DNA of 64,000 bases from a virus: positions 31,561 through 95,560 of the IMG/VR virus record IMGVR_UViG_3300030202_002001. One strand, written 5' to 3'. The translations under genes were made by a program, and so were the position numbers. The notes beneath the pieces were generated by a model. The model was not told the origin of the DNA. It saw only the letters and a program-made list of their open reading frames with translations, and made no database searches. Of this stretch, positions 26,024 to 35,133 are shown piece by piece; position 1 is the first letter of the stretch, and every line of letters starts with the position of its first letter.

Positions 26024-26253
26024 TGGATCTGGGGGATGAGTTTGAATATGGTCACTTGTTTCTGACGGAAAGAAAATGTAGAGCATGTGGAAAAACAAAA
26101 AATCTCATGAGTGATTTTTATAGAACTCATAAAGATAGAGGAGATACCCCATCAGCATATTCGTATGAATGTAAGATGTGTACTAAAGAAAGAGTAGTAG
26201 AATATAGGAGAAATAAAGAAAAAAGAAGGGATTGGTTGTATCCAGATTGGTAG
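26023..26253 (+). CDS. Small zinc-binding protein
   Basis: A 76-residue protein coupled to gp17 (TAATG). Two CxxC pairs ('KCRACGKTK' and 'ECKMCTKE') separated by ~35 residues form a likely zinc site, with 'SYECKMCTKERVVEYRRNKE' resembling the zinc end of HNH/endonuclease VII-like proteins, but no HNH catalytic core follows. Possibly a nucleic-acid-binding accessory to packaging. Confidence 0.7.
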   Translation: MDLGDEFEYGHLFLTERKCRACGKTKNLMSDFYRTHKDRGDTPSAYSYECKMCTKERVVEYRRNKEKRRDWLYPDW

Positions 26254-26291
26254 TGTTCATGACCAGTTTCCCCACTCAAAAAGGTCTAAAC

Positions 26292-26299
26292 TCTAAATA
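26292..26299 (+). promoter_or_regulatory. Late-promoter-like element for gp18 (TCTAAATA)
   Basis: TCTAAATA lies 36 bases before the gp18 ATG with a GGGAG ribosome-binding site between them. The 82-base gap with no coding frame fits a late promoter for the abundant sheath protein. Confidence 0.5.
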
Positions 26300-26335
26300 T
26301 TAGTAGACAAATTTGGATTCTATTGGGAGTTAAAG

Positions 26336-28702
26336 ATGCCGCTCAACCTAGCATCTCCTGGAATTGTCGTAAGGGAAGTTGACCTGACCCAAGGTAGAGT
26401 AGATCCTACTTCTACCAAAGCTGCAGGTCTCGTAGCTCCCTTTGCAAAAGGACCAGTCGAGAAACCCACACTTATTGAAACCGAAGCGGATCTCCTGGAG
26501 ACCTTTGGTTCACCATACAGAGACAGTAATCATTACGAATACTGGCTTACAGCATCTTCGTATCTTTCATACGGTGGTGTTCTTAGAGTTGTCAGATCTG
26601 CTGACAGTCAGTTTAAGAACGCTTTCGTTGGAAGTGCAAGTAGCGTTATCATCAAAAGCGTAGATGATTATATTGATAAAGGTTATTCTGAGAATAACAT
26701 TTCCAGTGTAGTTGTTGCTGCTAGAAACCCTGGATCTTGGGCAAACGGAATTAAAGTTGCCCTTTTAGATGGTCTAGCGGATCAAACCCTTACGGGTCTT
26801 GATACAACCGCTATCCTTGGATTCTCTTCTACTGCCAATGGCGGCCTTGCTGCTGTTGCTGGTTATGAAGACGGTATTTCACCAATTGACCTCACTGTAG
26901 GTCTTGGCATTACTCAAGCAGTTCCTTCTGGAACAGTTGTTGCTGGAGTAGGTGCAACTTCACTTCTTGACGGATACCTTAAGGGTGTCATTACTGAAGT
27001 TGGATCTGGCGAGGTATCAGTTAAAGTAGTATCTCATGTCAGTGCTGCTGGTACAGAAACTGCAGTTGACTACACACCAGGTGGAGTTTATGAATTCCAG
27101 AATTCTGGTTCATTCTCTTTGCATGTTCAATCTGCTGTCGGATCTGGTCAACTTGGATGGACTGCTAGCACCGTTTCTTACGGATCTAGTTTCGCCAATG
27201 CAGACTTCCTTACCGCTCTAACTGGTGCTGGTGTCACTGCTGGTGATGCTCGCTATGTTGCTGCTGCAGCATATGACGGTAATGTAGATTACAGTGGAGC
27301 AAAGGATTGGTTTGATAATCAATCAATCACTCTTAGCAACGGCAACACTATTGCTTGGAACTCTCTCGCAGATAGACCTGGAACTTCCTCGTTTGCTGCA
27401 GCAAGAAGTGCTAAAAATGATGAGGTTCATGTAGCTCTAATTGATGACGCTGGTAAGATTACTGGCAATGCTGGAACACTCCTTGAAAAGTATATTTCTG
27501 CTTCTAAAGGTAAAGATTCGGTTTACTCTGCTGGTTCACCTTCTTATTGGAGAAAACTTCTTGAAATCGCTAGCCAATATGCATTTGGTGGTGGAGCTCC
27601 TTCTGGTGTAGTTACGACAGATCTTGATGCAAACTTTGATCCTAAGACCGATGTTGCATGGGATCAAGACACCGAGAATGTCTCCTTCGCTGCTATTGGT
27701 AACTATCAAGCATCATTTGCGGGTGGATTGGATTATGGCGGTAAGACCTCAATCAGTGCTACTGATGCTTTGAAGGTAACCGTTGGTGATCTTTCTACTG
27801 GTTACGATCTCCTTGCTAATAAAGATGCATACGAACTAGACTTCTTGATGATGGGTTCTGCTGCTCATGGCAGAGAAGCCTCGCAAGCACTTGCAAACAA
27901 ACTTATTTCAGTCGCAGAACTTAGAAAGGACTGCGTAGCATGTATCTCGCCGTTTAGAGGTGCTTTCCTTGCTACATCTGGTGATGGAGAGGATCTTACT
28001 CTTAAGTCCGATACAATTACTTCAGCGGTAACTGCATTCTACTCTTCTATCACATCATCTTCTTACGCTATCCTTGATAGTGGTTACAAGTACATGTATG
28101 ATCGCTTCAGTAAAGCGTTCCGCTATGTACCTCTGAATGGTGACATTGCTGGCGTTTGTGCTAGAAATGACATCAACAACTTCCCTTGGTTCTCACCAGG
28201 TGGTACGACAAGAGGCGCAATCCTCAATGCTGTAAAACTTGCATATAATCCTTCACAGGCAGAGAGAGACAAGTTGTACTCTTCAAGAGTCAACCCAGTA
28301 ATCTTCTCGCCTGGTGCTGGTATTATTCTGTTTGGTGATAAGACTGGTCTTGGCAAGTCTTCCGCTTTCGACAGAATCAATGTTCGCCGTCTCTTCATCT
28401 TCCTTGAAAAAGCAATTTCTGCAGCGGCAAGAGACCAACTCTTTGAGTTTAATGATGAAATTACGAGACTTAACTTCTTGAACATTGTAGAACCTTTCCT
28501 CAGAGATGTACAATCTAAGAGAGGTATTACCGATTTCGTTGCAGTTTGTGACGAAACAAACAACACTGCAGCGGTAATCGACAACAACGAATTCGTTGCT
28601 GACATCTTTATCAAACCTGCTAGGTCGATTAACTTCATCGGTCTAACATTCGTTGCTACTCGCACGGGCGTTAGTTTTGAAGAAGTTATTGGTCGAGTTT
28701 GA
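26336..28702 (+). CDS. 18: Contractile tail sheath protein gp18
   Basis: A 788-residue sheath subunit (659 in T4). The N terminus 'LASPGIVVREVDLTQGRVDP' and 'LVAPFAKGPVEKPTLI' is typical; the C-terminal conserved core includes 'RINVRRLFIFLEKAISAAAR' and 'FVAVCDETNN', the region forming the conserved sheath handshake. The middle (~120-450) is an enlarged, variable surface domain. It polymerises around the gp19 tube and contracts on infection. Strong SD-like GGGAG precedes the ATG; gp19 follows after 36 bases. Confidence 0.97.
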   Translation: MPLNLASPGIVVREVDLTQGRVDPTSTKAAGLVAPFAKGPVEKPTLIETEADLLETFGSPYRDSNHYEYWLTASSYLSYGGVLRVVRSADSQFKNAFVGSASSVIIKSVDDYIDKGYSENNISSVVVAARNPGSWANGIKVALLDGLADQTLTGLDTTAILGFSSTANGGLAAVAGYEDGISPIDLTVGLGITQAVPSGTVVAGVGATSLLDGYLKGVITEVGSGEVSVKVVSHVSAAGTETAVDYTPGGVYEFQNSGSFSLHVQSAVGSGQLGWTASTVSYGSSFANADFLTALTGAGVTAGDARYVAAAAYDGNVDYSGAKDWFDNQSITLSNGNTIAWNSLADRPGTSSFAAARSAKNDEVHVALIDDAGKITGNAGTLLEKYISASKGKDSVYSAGSPSYWRKLLEIASQYAFGGGAPSGVVTTDLDANFDPKTDVAWDQDTENVSFAAIGNYQASFAGGLDYGGKTSISATDALKVTVGDLSTGYDLLANKDAYELDFLMMGSAAHGREASQALANKLISVAELRKDCVACISPFRGAFLATSGDGEDLTLKSDTITSAVTAFYSSITSSSYAILDSGYKYMYDRFSKAFRYVPLNGDIAGVCARNDINNFPWFSPGGTTRGAILNAVKLAYNPSQAERDKLYSSRVNPVIFSPGAGIILFGDKTGLGKSSAFDRINVRRLFIFLEKAISAAARDQLFEFNDEITRLNFLNIVEPFLRDVQSKRGITDFVAVCDETNNTAAVIDNNEFVADIFIKPARSINFIGLTFVATRTGVSFEEVIGRV

Positions 28703-28738
28703 TCGCCTTAATAATAAACTCAAAGGAGAACCCAACTA

Positions 28739-29359
28739 ATGGCTATCAATTCACAAAATCCGCCAAAGACCGCCGACAGGACTATTGACAAGTTTAAGTC
28801 GAGACTGTCTGGCGGTATTGCAAGACCCAATCTCTTTGAGGTTGTTCTTGCTTTCCCAGATGGAGTAGTAGATGATTCTGTAAGTGATCTTGATGCTAAA
28901 GCAAGATTTCTTGTAAAGGCAGCAGCACTTCCTGCATCAAACATTGCTCCCATTAGCGTTCCTTTCAGAGGGCGCACCTTAAAAATTGCTGGTGACAGAA
29001 CATTCGATGAATGGACTATCACTGTTATTAATGATACCGACTTTGCTATCCGTTCCTCTTTTGAGAGATGGATGAACTCTATGTCGAAAGTATCCGACAA
29101 CTCTGGTACTACTAACCCAGAGGATTATACTAGAGACGCATATGTCTATCAACTTGGTAGATCTGCAGTAGCACCTGGTTCTCAGGAATCTGATCAGAAT
29201 CTGCCTGTTCTTAGAACATATAAATTCTATAGTGTGTTCCCAACAAATATTTCTCAACTTGATCTGTCGTATGATTCTGCAGATCAAACCGAGGAGTTTA
29301 CAGTAAGCCTCCAAGTACAATGGTGGGAAGCTGCTGGAAATGGTGGAGATGTCGCTTGA
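28739..29359 (+). CDS. 19: Tail tube protein gp19
   Basis: A 206-residue tube subunit (163 in T4) with 'SRLSGGIARPNLFEVVLAF', 'KAAALPASNIAPISVPFRGR' and 'IAGDRTFDEWTITVINDTDF', the hallmark strands of the T4-type tube. An AAAGGAG ribosome-binding site sits 10 bases upstream. It stacks in hexamer rings inside the gp18 sheath. Confidence 0.96.
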   Translation: MAINSQNPPKTADRTIDKFKSRLSGGIARPNLFEVVLAFPDGVVDDSVSDLDAKARFLVKAAALPASNIAPISVPFRGRTLKIAGDRTFDEWTITVINDTDFAIRSSFERWMNSMSKVSDNSGTTNPEDYTRDAYVYQLGRSAVAPGSQESDQNLPVLRTYKFYSVFPTNISQLDLSYDSADQTEEFTVSLQVQWWEAAGNGGDVA

Positions 29360-29384
29360 TAAATAGTCTTTGAATACAAAGACT
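29358..29384 (+). promoter_or_regulatory. Late promoter element and perfect 8-bp hairpin before gp20
   Basis: GATAAATA (29358-29365) overlaps the gp19 stop. It runs into an inverted repeat AGTCTTTG (29365-29372) / CAAAGACT (29377-29384) with an AATA loop. There is no U-tract, so it is not a normal terminator; it could be an RNA-processing or mRNA-stability element, or form the 5' end of the gp20 mRNA. Confidence 0.5.
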
Positions 29385-29395
29385 CTATATTTGAA

Positions 29396-31060
29396 ATGTC
29401 GAAACTCTTCGGATTTTCTATTGATGATAACGAAAAGACTCCTAAGGGTGTAGTCAGTCCCATCCCCACTACTGGTGAGGGCGGGGCTGATTACTATATC
29501 CAAGGGGGTTTTTCTAGTCAAGTTGTAGATATTGAAGGGATCTACAAATCAGAACATGAACTTATTAGAAGATATAGGGAGATGGCACTCCACCCAGAGG
29601 TGGACAATGCTATTGAAGATGTTGTTAATGAGGCAATTGTTTCTGATCAGAATGATTCCCCTGTAGAAATTGATCTGGAGAATCTAAACTCTAGCGATGG
29701 TATTAAAAATATTATCCGCAAAGAATTTAAGCATATCAAAGATCTTCTTGATTTTGATATCAAATCCCATGAAATTTTTAGGAACTGGTATGTTGATGGT
29801 AGACTATACTACAACAAAGTAATTGACATCCAGAATCCACAAGAAGGATTACAAGAACTAAGGTATATCGATCCTCTCAAAATGCGCTATGTGCGTAAAG
29901 AGAAGAAAAAGGATGATAGAAACGATATCTTTAATAGTGGTGGTGTAAGGGAAGAGCAGAAAGTTTACTTCCCAGAAATCGAAGAGTACTTTATGTACAC
30001 TCCGAAACCACAATACCCAACAAACATTGCTGCTCCTGGTGGTAGCACTGCTATGAAGGGAATCAAGATTGCAAAAGATGCAATCACATATTGCACCTCT
30101 GGTCTTGTAGATAGAAATAAGGGTGCAGGACTTTCATATCTTCATAAGGCAATCAAGTCACTCAATCAACTTCGTATGATTGAAGACTCTCTAGTTATCT
30201 ACAGATTGTCACGCGCACCAGAGCGTCGTATTTTCTACATTGATGTTGGTAATCTTCCTAAGGTAAAAGCAGAGCAATACCTTCGTGAAGTCATGATGCG
30301 CTACCGTAATAAGTTGGTGTATGATTCCAACAGCGGTGAGATTCGTGACGACAAAAAGATGATGAGTATGCTAGAAGACTTCTGGCTTCCTCGTCGTGAA
30401 GGTGGTCGTGGTACAGAAATTACTACACTACCTGGTGGACAGAATCTTGGTGAACTTGCTGATATTGAATACTTCCAATCTAAACTCTACAGATCTTTAG
30501 GTGTACCTGAGTCTAGAATCGCTGGTTCTGGAGATGGTTTTAACCTTGGTCGCTCTAGTGAAATCTTGAGAGACGAACTTAAGTTCTCCAAGTTTGTTGG
30601 TCGTTTGCGTAAGCGTTTCAGTGCAATGTTCCTTGACATGCTGAAGACGCAATTGCTTTTGAAAAATGTTGTTACTCCCCAAGATTGGGAAGTGATGTCT
30701 GAGCATATTCAGTTTGACTTCTTATATGATAATCACTTTGCAGAACTGAAAGATAAAGAATTGCTTGAAGGTCGCCTTGGTCTTCTTGCAATGATTGAAC
30801 CTTATGCTGGTCGCTATTATTCTACGGAATATATTCGCCGTCAAGTTCTGCGTCAGCGTGATCAAGAAATCGTTGAGATTGACTCTCAGATTGAAGAAGA
30901 AATTGCTAGTGGTGTTCTCCCAGATCCTAACCAGCAGATGCTTGAAATGGAAGCTATGGGAGCTGAAGATCCAATGATGCAGGGACAAGAAGACCCCAAT
31001 GCACTGCCAGGTCAAGCTCCGCAACCTCAGTTGCCAAAAGCATCAGAAGGGGAGATCTAA
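29396..31060 (+). CDS. 20: Portal vertex protein gp20
   Basis: A 554-residue portal (524 in T4). Recognised by 'MALHPEVDNAIEDVVNEAIV', 'RYIDPLKMRYVRKEK', 'LSRAPERRIFYIDVGNLPK' and 'FWLPRREGGRGTEITTLPGG', the last being the standard cyanophage g20 diversity-marker region. The C terminus is acidic and Gln/Pro-rich. Twelve copies form the DNA channel, nucleate prohead assembly and dock gp17. Confidence 0.97.
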   Translation: MSKLFGFSIDDNEKTPKGVVSPIPTTGEGGADYYIQGGFSSQVVDIEGIYKSEHELIRRYREMALHPEVDNAIEDVVNEAIVSDQNDSPVEIDLENLNSSDGIKNIIRKEFKHIKDLLDFDIKSHEIFRNWYVDGRLYYNKVIDIQNPQEGLQELRYIDPLKMRYVRKEKKKDDRNDIFNSGGVREEQKVYFPEIEEYFMYTPKPQYPTNIAAPGGSTAMKGIKIAKDAITYCTSGLVDRNKGAGLSYLHKAIKSLNQLRMIEDSLVIYRLSRAPERRIFYIDVGNLPKVKAEQYLREVMMRYRNKLVYDSNSGEIRDDKKMMSMLEDFWLPRREGGRGTEITTLPGGQNLGELADIEYFQSKLYRSLGVPESRIAGSGDGFNLGRSSEILRDELKFSKFVGRLRKRFSAMFLDMLKTQLLLKNVVTPQDWEVMSEHIQFDFLYDNHFAELKDKELLEGRLGLLAMIEPYAGRYYSTEYIRRQVLRQRDQEIVEIDSQIEEEIASGVLPDPNQQMLEMEAMGAEDPMMQGQEDPNALPGQAPQPQLPKASEGEI

Positions 31061-31066
31061 TAAATA
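31059..31066 (+). promoter_or_regulatory. Late promoter element (AATAAATA)
   Basis: AATAAATA overlaps the gp20 stop and lies 24 bases before the ATG at 31091, the start of the prohead-core cluster. Confidence 0.5.
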
Positions 31067-31090
31067 AGTTTATATCTCTGATTTATATCA

Positions 31091-31261
31091 ATGGAAGAAT
31101 TAATTAACATGATTGCGACGGATTCGTCAGCTGTGGATATCAGTGATCAAATCAAAGACCTTTTATATCAGAAGGCCGCAGGTAAAGTTGACACCATGCG
31201 TCAACCAGCTGCAGCATCTCTGTTCGGAGAACCAACTCAAGAAACTGAGGATCAAGAATAA
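31091..31261 (+). CDS. Prohead core peptide, gp67-like
   Basis: A 56-residue protein from ATG 31091 to TAA 31259-31261. It reads 'MEELINMIATDSSAVDISDQ', then 'IKDLLYQKAAGKVDTMRQPA' and an acidic tail ('ETEDQE'). In T4 the small acidic core protein gp67 lies between gp20 and gp21 and is cut by the protease; this peptide has the same position, a similar start (ME-LI) and an acidic end. Homology is inferred mainly from synteny. It overlaps the next ATG by one base. Confidence 0.6.
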   Translation: MEELINMIATDSSAVDISDQIKDLLYQKAAGKVDTMRQPAAASLFGEPTQETEDQE

Positions 31262-31530
31262 TGGCAAGAACTTTATGTAAAGGTGCAGAGGCAGCTCTGC
31301 CCACAACAACTGGTGCTGCTGTTAGTTTTACTCAAGCGACAGTTGTTCGTTTAGTTAATACTCATACTTCTGCTCATCTTGTTACTGTTGTAGAAACGAG
31401 AAGTGGAGATACTGTAGGTTCGTTTACCATGCCTGCAGGATCTGTAGAGTATCTTGAGAAAAACCCTAACCAGTGCGTGTTTGCTGCAAATGCTGGCGTC
31501 AAAGGTGCAAAAGTAGGATTTACCGCGTAA
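31261..31530 (+). CDS. Small beta-rich protein between gp67-like and gp21
   Basis: An 89-residue protein dominated by alternating hydrophobic strands ('AAVSFTQATVVRLVNTHTSA', 'HLVTVVETRSGDTVGSFTMP') and ending 'KGAKVGFTA'. In T4 this slot holds gp68, but that protein is helical and larger, so this is probably not gp68. A small head-associated beta-sandwich protein is plausible. It ends 5 bases before gp21. Confidence 0.6.
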   Translation: MARTLCKGAEAALPTTTGAAVSFTQATVVRLVNTHTSAHLVTVVETRSGDTVGSFTMPAGSVEYLEKNPNQCVFAANAGVKGAKVGFTA

Positions 31531-31535
31531 AAACA

Positions 31536-32186
31536 ATGAAACTTATCACGGAAGAAATCGAACAGGTCGAACTTATCGTTGAAGAACGAAACGGTAAGAA
31601 GTCCATGTATATCGAAGGAGTATTCCTTCAGGGAGACATCAAGAACCGCAATGGTCGGATGTATCCTATGGATACCCTTCGTAGAGAGGTAGGCCGTTAC
31701 AACGAAAGTTTTGTCCTGAAAGGCAGAGCTCTCGGTGAACTGGGTCATCCCGAAGGACCGACTTTGAACCTGGATCGTGTCTCACATAAAATTACTTCTC
31801 TCAGAGAAGAGGGAACTAATTATATTGGAAAGGCAAAACTCCTCAACACTCCTATGGGCAAGATTGCTCAGAATCTTATTGATGAAGGAGTTAAGTTGGG
31901 TGTTTCTTCCCGTGGTCTCGGAACCTTAGCGGTTAACGAGGACGGTATTAAGATCGTTTCTACCGATTTTATGCTTGCAACTGCTGCTGATATTGTAGCA
32001 GATCCATCTGCACCTGATGCTTTTGTCTCAGGAATTATGGAAGGAAAAGATTGGGTAATGGATGGTACAGTCGTTCGCGAACGACTCGTAGAAAAGACCT
32101 ACAAGCAAGTTAATACCCTTGTAGATCAAAGAGCACTTCAAGAAAACAAGTTGGCACTGTTCAATAAGTTCTTGTCAAGTCTTTAA
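31536..32186 (+). CDS. 21: Prohead core scaffold and maturation protease gp21
   Basis: A 216-residue serine protease (212 in T4). The start at ATG 31536 follows the preceding stop and gives the usual N terminus 'MKLITEEIEQVELIVEE'. Catalytic motifs of the herpesvirus-assemblin-like family are present: His71 in 'LGELGHPEGP' and Ser in 'LGVSSRGLGT' (124/125). It resides in the prohead core and cuts core and shell proteins after (L/I)-x-E during maturation. Confidence 0.95.
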   Translation: MKLITEEIEQVELIVEERNGKKSMYIEGVFLQGDIKNRNGRMYPMDTLRREVGRYNESFVLKGRALGELGHPEGPTLNLDRVSHKITSLREEGTNYIGKAKLLNTPMGKIAQNLIDEGVKLGVSSRGLGTLAVNEDGIKIVSTDFMLATAADIVADPSAPDAFVSGIMEGKDWVMDGTVVRERLVEKTYKQVNTLVDQRALQENKLALFNKFLSSL

Positions 32187-32188
32187 AT

Positions 32189-32196
32189 TATAAATA
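32189..32196 (+). promoter_or_regulatory. Late promoter TATAAATA for gp22-gp23
   Basis: A perfect TATAAATA, followed directly by AATA, lies 48 bases before the gp22 ATG in a 57-base gap. It is likely the main promoter for scaffold and capsid protein. Confidence 0.75.
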
Positions 32197-32243
32197 AATA
32201 TAGATTATATCTAGAATAAACGATCTAATCGGAGAGTTCACCA

Positions 32244-33290
32244 ATGTCCGCTAAGGAATTACAAGAAATGGAAAATCCTGTAACAAGGGGTGCGAAAGCT
32301 GCTGAGGCTATGCCTCAACTTGCTGATCCTGGAACTGGTCTGGCTGCTGTAGAAGATTTGGGTGGTCCTACCCCCGATAACTATAAGCCCGACGATGATT
32401 CCGCGAAACTCGCAGAACCCAAAGTCAAAACTGTAAGAGATGTCGTCAATCGTGGCGCTAAAGCTGCTGAACCTATGCAATCTCTTTCTGCTGGCGATAC
32501 CGCTGAAGCAGAAGAAGGTCAAGAGGTTGTAGCTGAAGATGAGTCCACACAAGAGGAGGAAACTCCTTCTGTCGATATCGAAGAAGATCTTGCTGCCCTT
32601 TTCGGTGGTGAAGAACTCTCCGAAGAGTTTCAATCAAAAGCCCGTACAATCTTTGAAGCTGCTGTAACCTCTAAGGTAACCGAAGTTCAAGAGGCAATGG
32701 CTGCTGAATATGAGGCAACTTTAACCGAGCATCTTGAATCCGTTAAGTCGGAACTCGTTGAGCGCGTCGATGCATACCTTGAGTATGTTTCCGAAGAGTG
32801 GGTCAATGAGAACAAGATCGAAGTAGAGCACGGTCTTAAGACCGAAATGACTGAATCATTCCTGCAAGGAATGAAGAGTCTATTTGAAGATCATTATGTA
32901 TCAATCCCTGACGATAAGTATGATGTACTTGAGACTATGGTCTCCAAACTTGATGAAATGGAAGGCAGACTTAACGAACAGATTGCTTCTAACATTTCTC
33001 TTAACAAGCGCCTTGGCGAAACTACAGCTGATGGAATTTTCCGTGAAGTAACCGAGGGTCTGGCTGTAACACAAAGAGAGAAACTGTACGCATTGTCTGA
33101 AGGTGTTGAGTTTGAGGGTGAAGAATCATATCGTGGGAAGCTGGAAACACTGAAGGAATCTTATTTCCCCAGTGAGCAAAAGTCAGTTTCTAACAAAGTG
33201 GAAACACTATCTGAGGGCGTAACCTCAGAGACTGGAGTCGAAGCATCTGCTTCTATGTCCCAGTATTTGAAAGCCCTTGGGATGAAGTAA
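32244..33290 (+). CDS. 22: Prohead core scaffold protein gp22
   Basis: A 348-residue, very acidic, helix-rich protein (269 in T4). The N-terminal third contains two copies of a 'RGAKAAE.M..L' unit (residues ~13 and ~74); the central 'FQSKARTIFEAAVTSKVTEV' and 'LKTEMTESFLQGMKSLFEDH' match cyanophage gp22. It forms the core around which gp23 assembles and is degraded by gp21. A GGAGAG ribosome-binding site lies 8 bases upstream. Confidence 0.93.
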   Translation: MSAKELQEMENPVTRGAKAAEAMPQLADPGTGLAAVEDLGGPTPDNYKPDDDSAKLAEPKVKTVRDVVNRGAKAAEPMQSLSAGDTAEAEEGQEVVAEDESTQEEETPSVDIEEDLAALFGGEELSEEFQSKARTIFEAAVTSKVTEVQEAMAAEYEATLTEHLESVKSELVERVDAYLEYVSEEWVNENKIEVEHGLKTEMTESFLQGMKSLFEDHYVSIPDDKYDVLETMVSKLDEMEGRLNEQIASNISLNKRLGETTADGIFREVTEGLAVTQREKLYALSEGVEFEGEESYRGKLETLKESYFPSEQKSVSNKVETLSEGVTSETGVEASASMSQYLKALGMK

Positions 33291-33320
33291 ACAAGTCCGC
33301 AAATTTAAACACTAATTCTA

Positions 33321-34766
33321 ATGTACAATCAAGAATCATTAATTGAGAAGTGGAGTCCGCTTCTCGACGCCGAAGGCGTAGATCCTATTAAGGACTCGCA
33401 TCGCCGTGCTACAACCGCAGTTCTTCTTGAGAACCAAGAGCGTTTCCTCAGAGAGCAATCTGCTTTTGAAACTGGCAACGGCATGCTTAACGAAGCTGCT
33501 CCTACTAACAGTGGTAACGCTGTAGGCGCTTCTGGTGCATTTGCTGGTGGTTCTGCTGCCGCTGGTCCTACCGCTGGTTTCGACCCCGTTCTGATCTCGC
33601 TGATCAGACGCTCCATGCCTAACCTGGTTGCTTATGAACTGGCTGGCGTTCAACCGATGAACGGTCCTACTGGACTGATCTTCGCAATGCGCTCCCGCTA
33701 CACCAACCAGAGTGGAACCGAGGCATTCTTCGACGAGCCCGATTCCGCATTCTCTGCCAATAAGGCTGGCACCAACATTGGTCAGGCAACTCAGGGTGAT
33801 TACACCGCTGCTGTTGATGACGACGGTACTGTTGGTTTCGGTTCTACTGGCACTCAGCGTGGTACTAACCCCGCAATCCTGGAAGGCGCTGCCTCCGATG
33901 CTGTCCAAGCTCAGTATTCACTGGGTCAAGGTATGGCGACTGGTGATTCCGAAGCTCTTGGCGACGGCACCAATGGTGATTTCAACGAGATGGCATTCTC
34001 GATTGAGAAGGTCACCGTTACTGCTAAGTCCCGTGCTCTGAAAGCAGAGTACAGCATGGAACTGGCACAAGACCTTCGCGCCATCCACGGCCTCAACGCC
34101 GAAGCAGAACTCGCTAACATTCTGTCTAGCGAAATCCTTGCTGAAATCAACCGCGAAGTTATTCGTACCATCTATAAGACTGCTGAAGCTGGTTCACAGG
34201 CAAATGTTGCCAACGCTGGTTTCTTCGACCTGGATGTTGACTCCAACGGTCGCTGGTCAGTTGAGAAGTTCAAAGGTCTTCTGTTTAACATCGAAAGAGA
34301 TGCTAACAGAATCGCCCAAAGAACTCGTAGAGGGAAGGGTAACATCATCATGACATCTGCTGATGTTGCTTCCGCTCTGACCATGGCTGGTGTACTTGAT
34401 TACACCCCTGCACTGAACGCCAACCTTCAGGTTGACGACACTGGCAACACCTTCGCTGGTACTATCAACGGTAAGTACAGAGTCTACATCGATCCTTTCG
34501 CTGCTAACTCTGCTGCTAACCAGTACTATGTTGTTGGTTACAAGGGTACTAGCCCCTATGACGCTGGTCTCTTCTATTGCCCTTATGTTCCCCTCCAGAT
34601 GGTTCGCGCCGTTGGTGAGAACACCTTCCAGCCCAAAATTGGCTTCAAGACCCGCTACGGTCTTGTCTCCAACCCTTATGCTGAAGGCACCGCTCAGGGT
34701 CTTGGTCGTATCACCTCTAACAGCAACCGCTACTATCAGCGTACTGTTGTTAAGAACCTCATGTGA
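33321..34766 (+). CDS. 23: Major capsid protein gp23
   Basis: A 481-residue HK97-fold capsid protein (521 in T4). The N-terminal delta region ends at a gp21 site, 'GMLNE|AAPT' (cut after Glu58), leaving ~423 mature residues. Conserved stretches include 'LISLIRRSMPNLVAYELAGV' and 'GPTGLIFAMRSRYTNQSG', the usual gp23 marker region, and 'AEYSMELAQDLRAIHGLNAE'. Codon use is noticeably richer in C-ending codons than in neighbours, consistent with very high expression. A strong terminator follows 23 bases after the stop. Confidence 0.98.
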   Translation: MYNQESLIEKWSPLLDAEGVDPIKDSHRRATTAVLLENQERFLREQSAFETGNGMLNEAAPTNSGNAVGASGAFAGGSAAAGPTAGFDPVLISLIRRSMPNLVAYELAGVQPMNGPTGLIFAMRSRYTNQSGTEAFFDEPDSAFSANKAGTNIGQATQGDYTAAVDDDGTVGFGSTGTQRGTNPAILEGAASDAVQAQYSLGQGMATGDSEALGDGTNGDFNEMAFSIEKVTVTAKSRALKAEYSMELAQDLRAIHGLNAEAELANILSSEILAEINREVIRTIYKTAEAGSQANVANAGFFDLDVDSNGRWSVEKFKGLLFNIERDANRIAQRTRRGKGNIIMTSADVASALTMAGVLDYTPALNANLQVDDTGNTFAGTINGKYRVYIDPFAANSAANQYYVVGYKGTSPYDAGLFYCPYVPLQMVRAVGENTFQPKIGFKTRYGLVSNPYAEGTAQGLGRITSNSNRYYQRTVVKNLM

Positions 34767-34789
34767 TTTATATCTCATATACTTAACAC

Positions 34790-34815
34790 AGAGACCCGCA
34801 AGGGTCTCTTTTTTT
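34790..34815 (+). terminator. Rho-independent terminator after gp23
   Basis: Stem GAGACCC / GGGTCTC with a GCAA tetraloop, followed by seven T. The same hairpin and T tract is repeated at 35234-35257. Confidence 0.9.
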
Positions 34816-34850
34816 GTCTTTATGTAAAAGTTGTGTAACGATGAAACAAA

Positions 34851-34884
34851 TGTTAGTGAACTAACACAAACTAACCTATATAAT
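34851..34884 (+). promoter_or_regulatory. Operator-like inverted repeat and -10 box
   Basis: TGTTAG-TGAA-CTAACA is a perfect 6-bp inverted repeat (34851-34866), with further CTAAC half-sites downstream, just ahead of TATAAT at 34879-34884. No good -35 is visible. It could be a repressor-controlled promoter for the small gene at 34945. Confidence 0.35.
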
Positions 34885-34944
34885 ACAGAATTAAAAGAAT
34901 CTTATGCATTAAAATTTTTCTTTATTATTTTCCTTAAAAAAGAA

Positions 34945-35133
34945 ATGGTGAACGAAATGCACAACCTACTATCTCGCGCTCAACTAAATGAGTGGCGACA
35001 CTTTGAAGATACAGTAGATGATCTCCAATTAGAACTACAGCAAAAAGAAAACGACTACTACGAATGTTTGATTGAATGTGATTCACTAAGTGCCCCTGAA
35101 TGCAAACGGATTTGCAAAGAGGTGCTTATGTGA
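34945..35133 (+). CDS. Small hypothetical protein, Cys-containing
   Basis: A 62-residue protein from ATG 34945 (ATG 34957 is possible; the AT-rich sequence upstream in frame looks non-coding). 'QLNEWRHFEDTVDDLQLELQ' is a coiled-coil-like helix; the tail has four Cys ('YYECLIECDSLSAPECKRIC'). It is isolated between two copies of the same terminator, so it has its own transcription unit. No family recognised. Confidence 0.5.
   Translation: MVNEMHNLLSRAQLNEWRHFEDTVDDLQLELQQKENDYYECLIECDSLSAPECKRICKEVLM

Noticed and set aside
28123-28665. 180-residue antisense frame inside gp18
   Set aside because: Opposes the conserved C-terminal core of the sheath gene; no start signals.
31261-31530. Calling the 89-residue protein gp68
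   Set aside because: Only the position fits; T4 gp68 is longer and of different character, so the name was not used.
33339-33908. 189-residue antisense frame inside gp23
   Set aside because: Shadow of the highly biased capsid gene; composition is not protein-like and there is no promoter on that strand.
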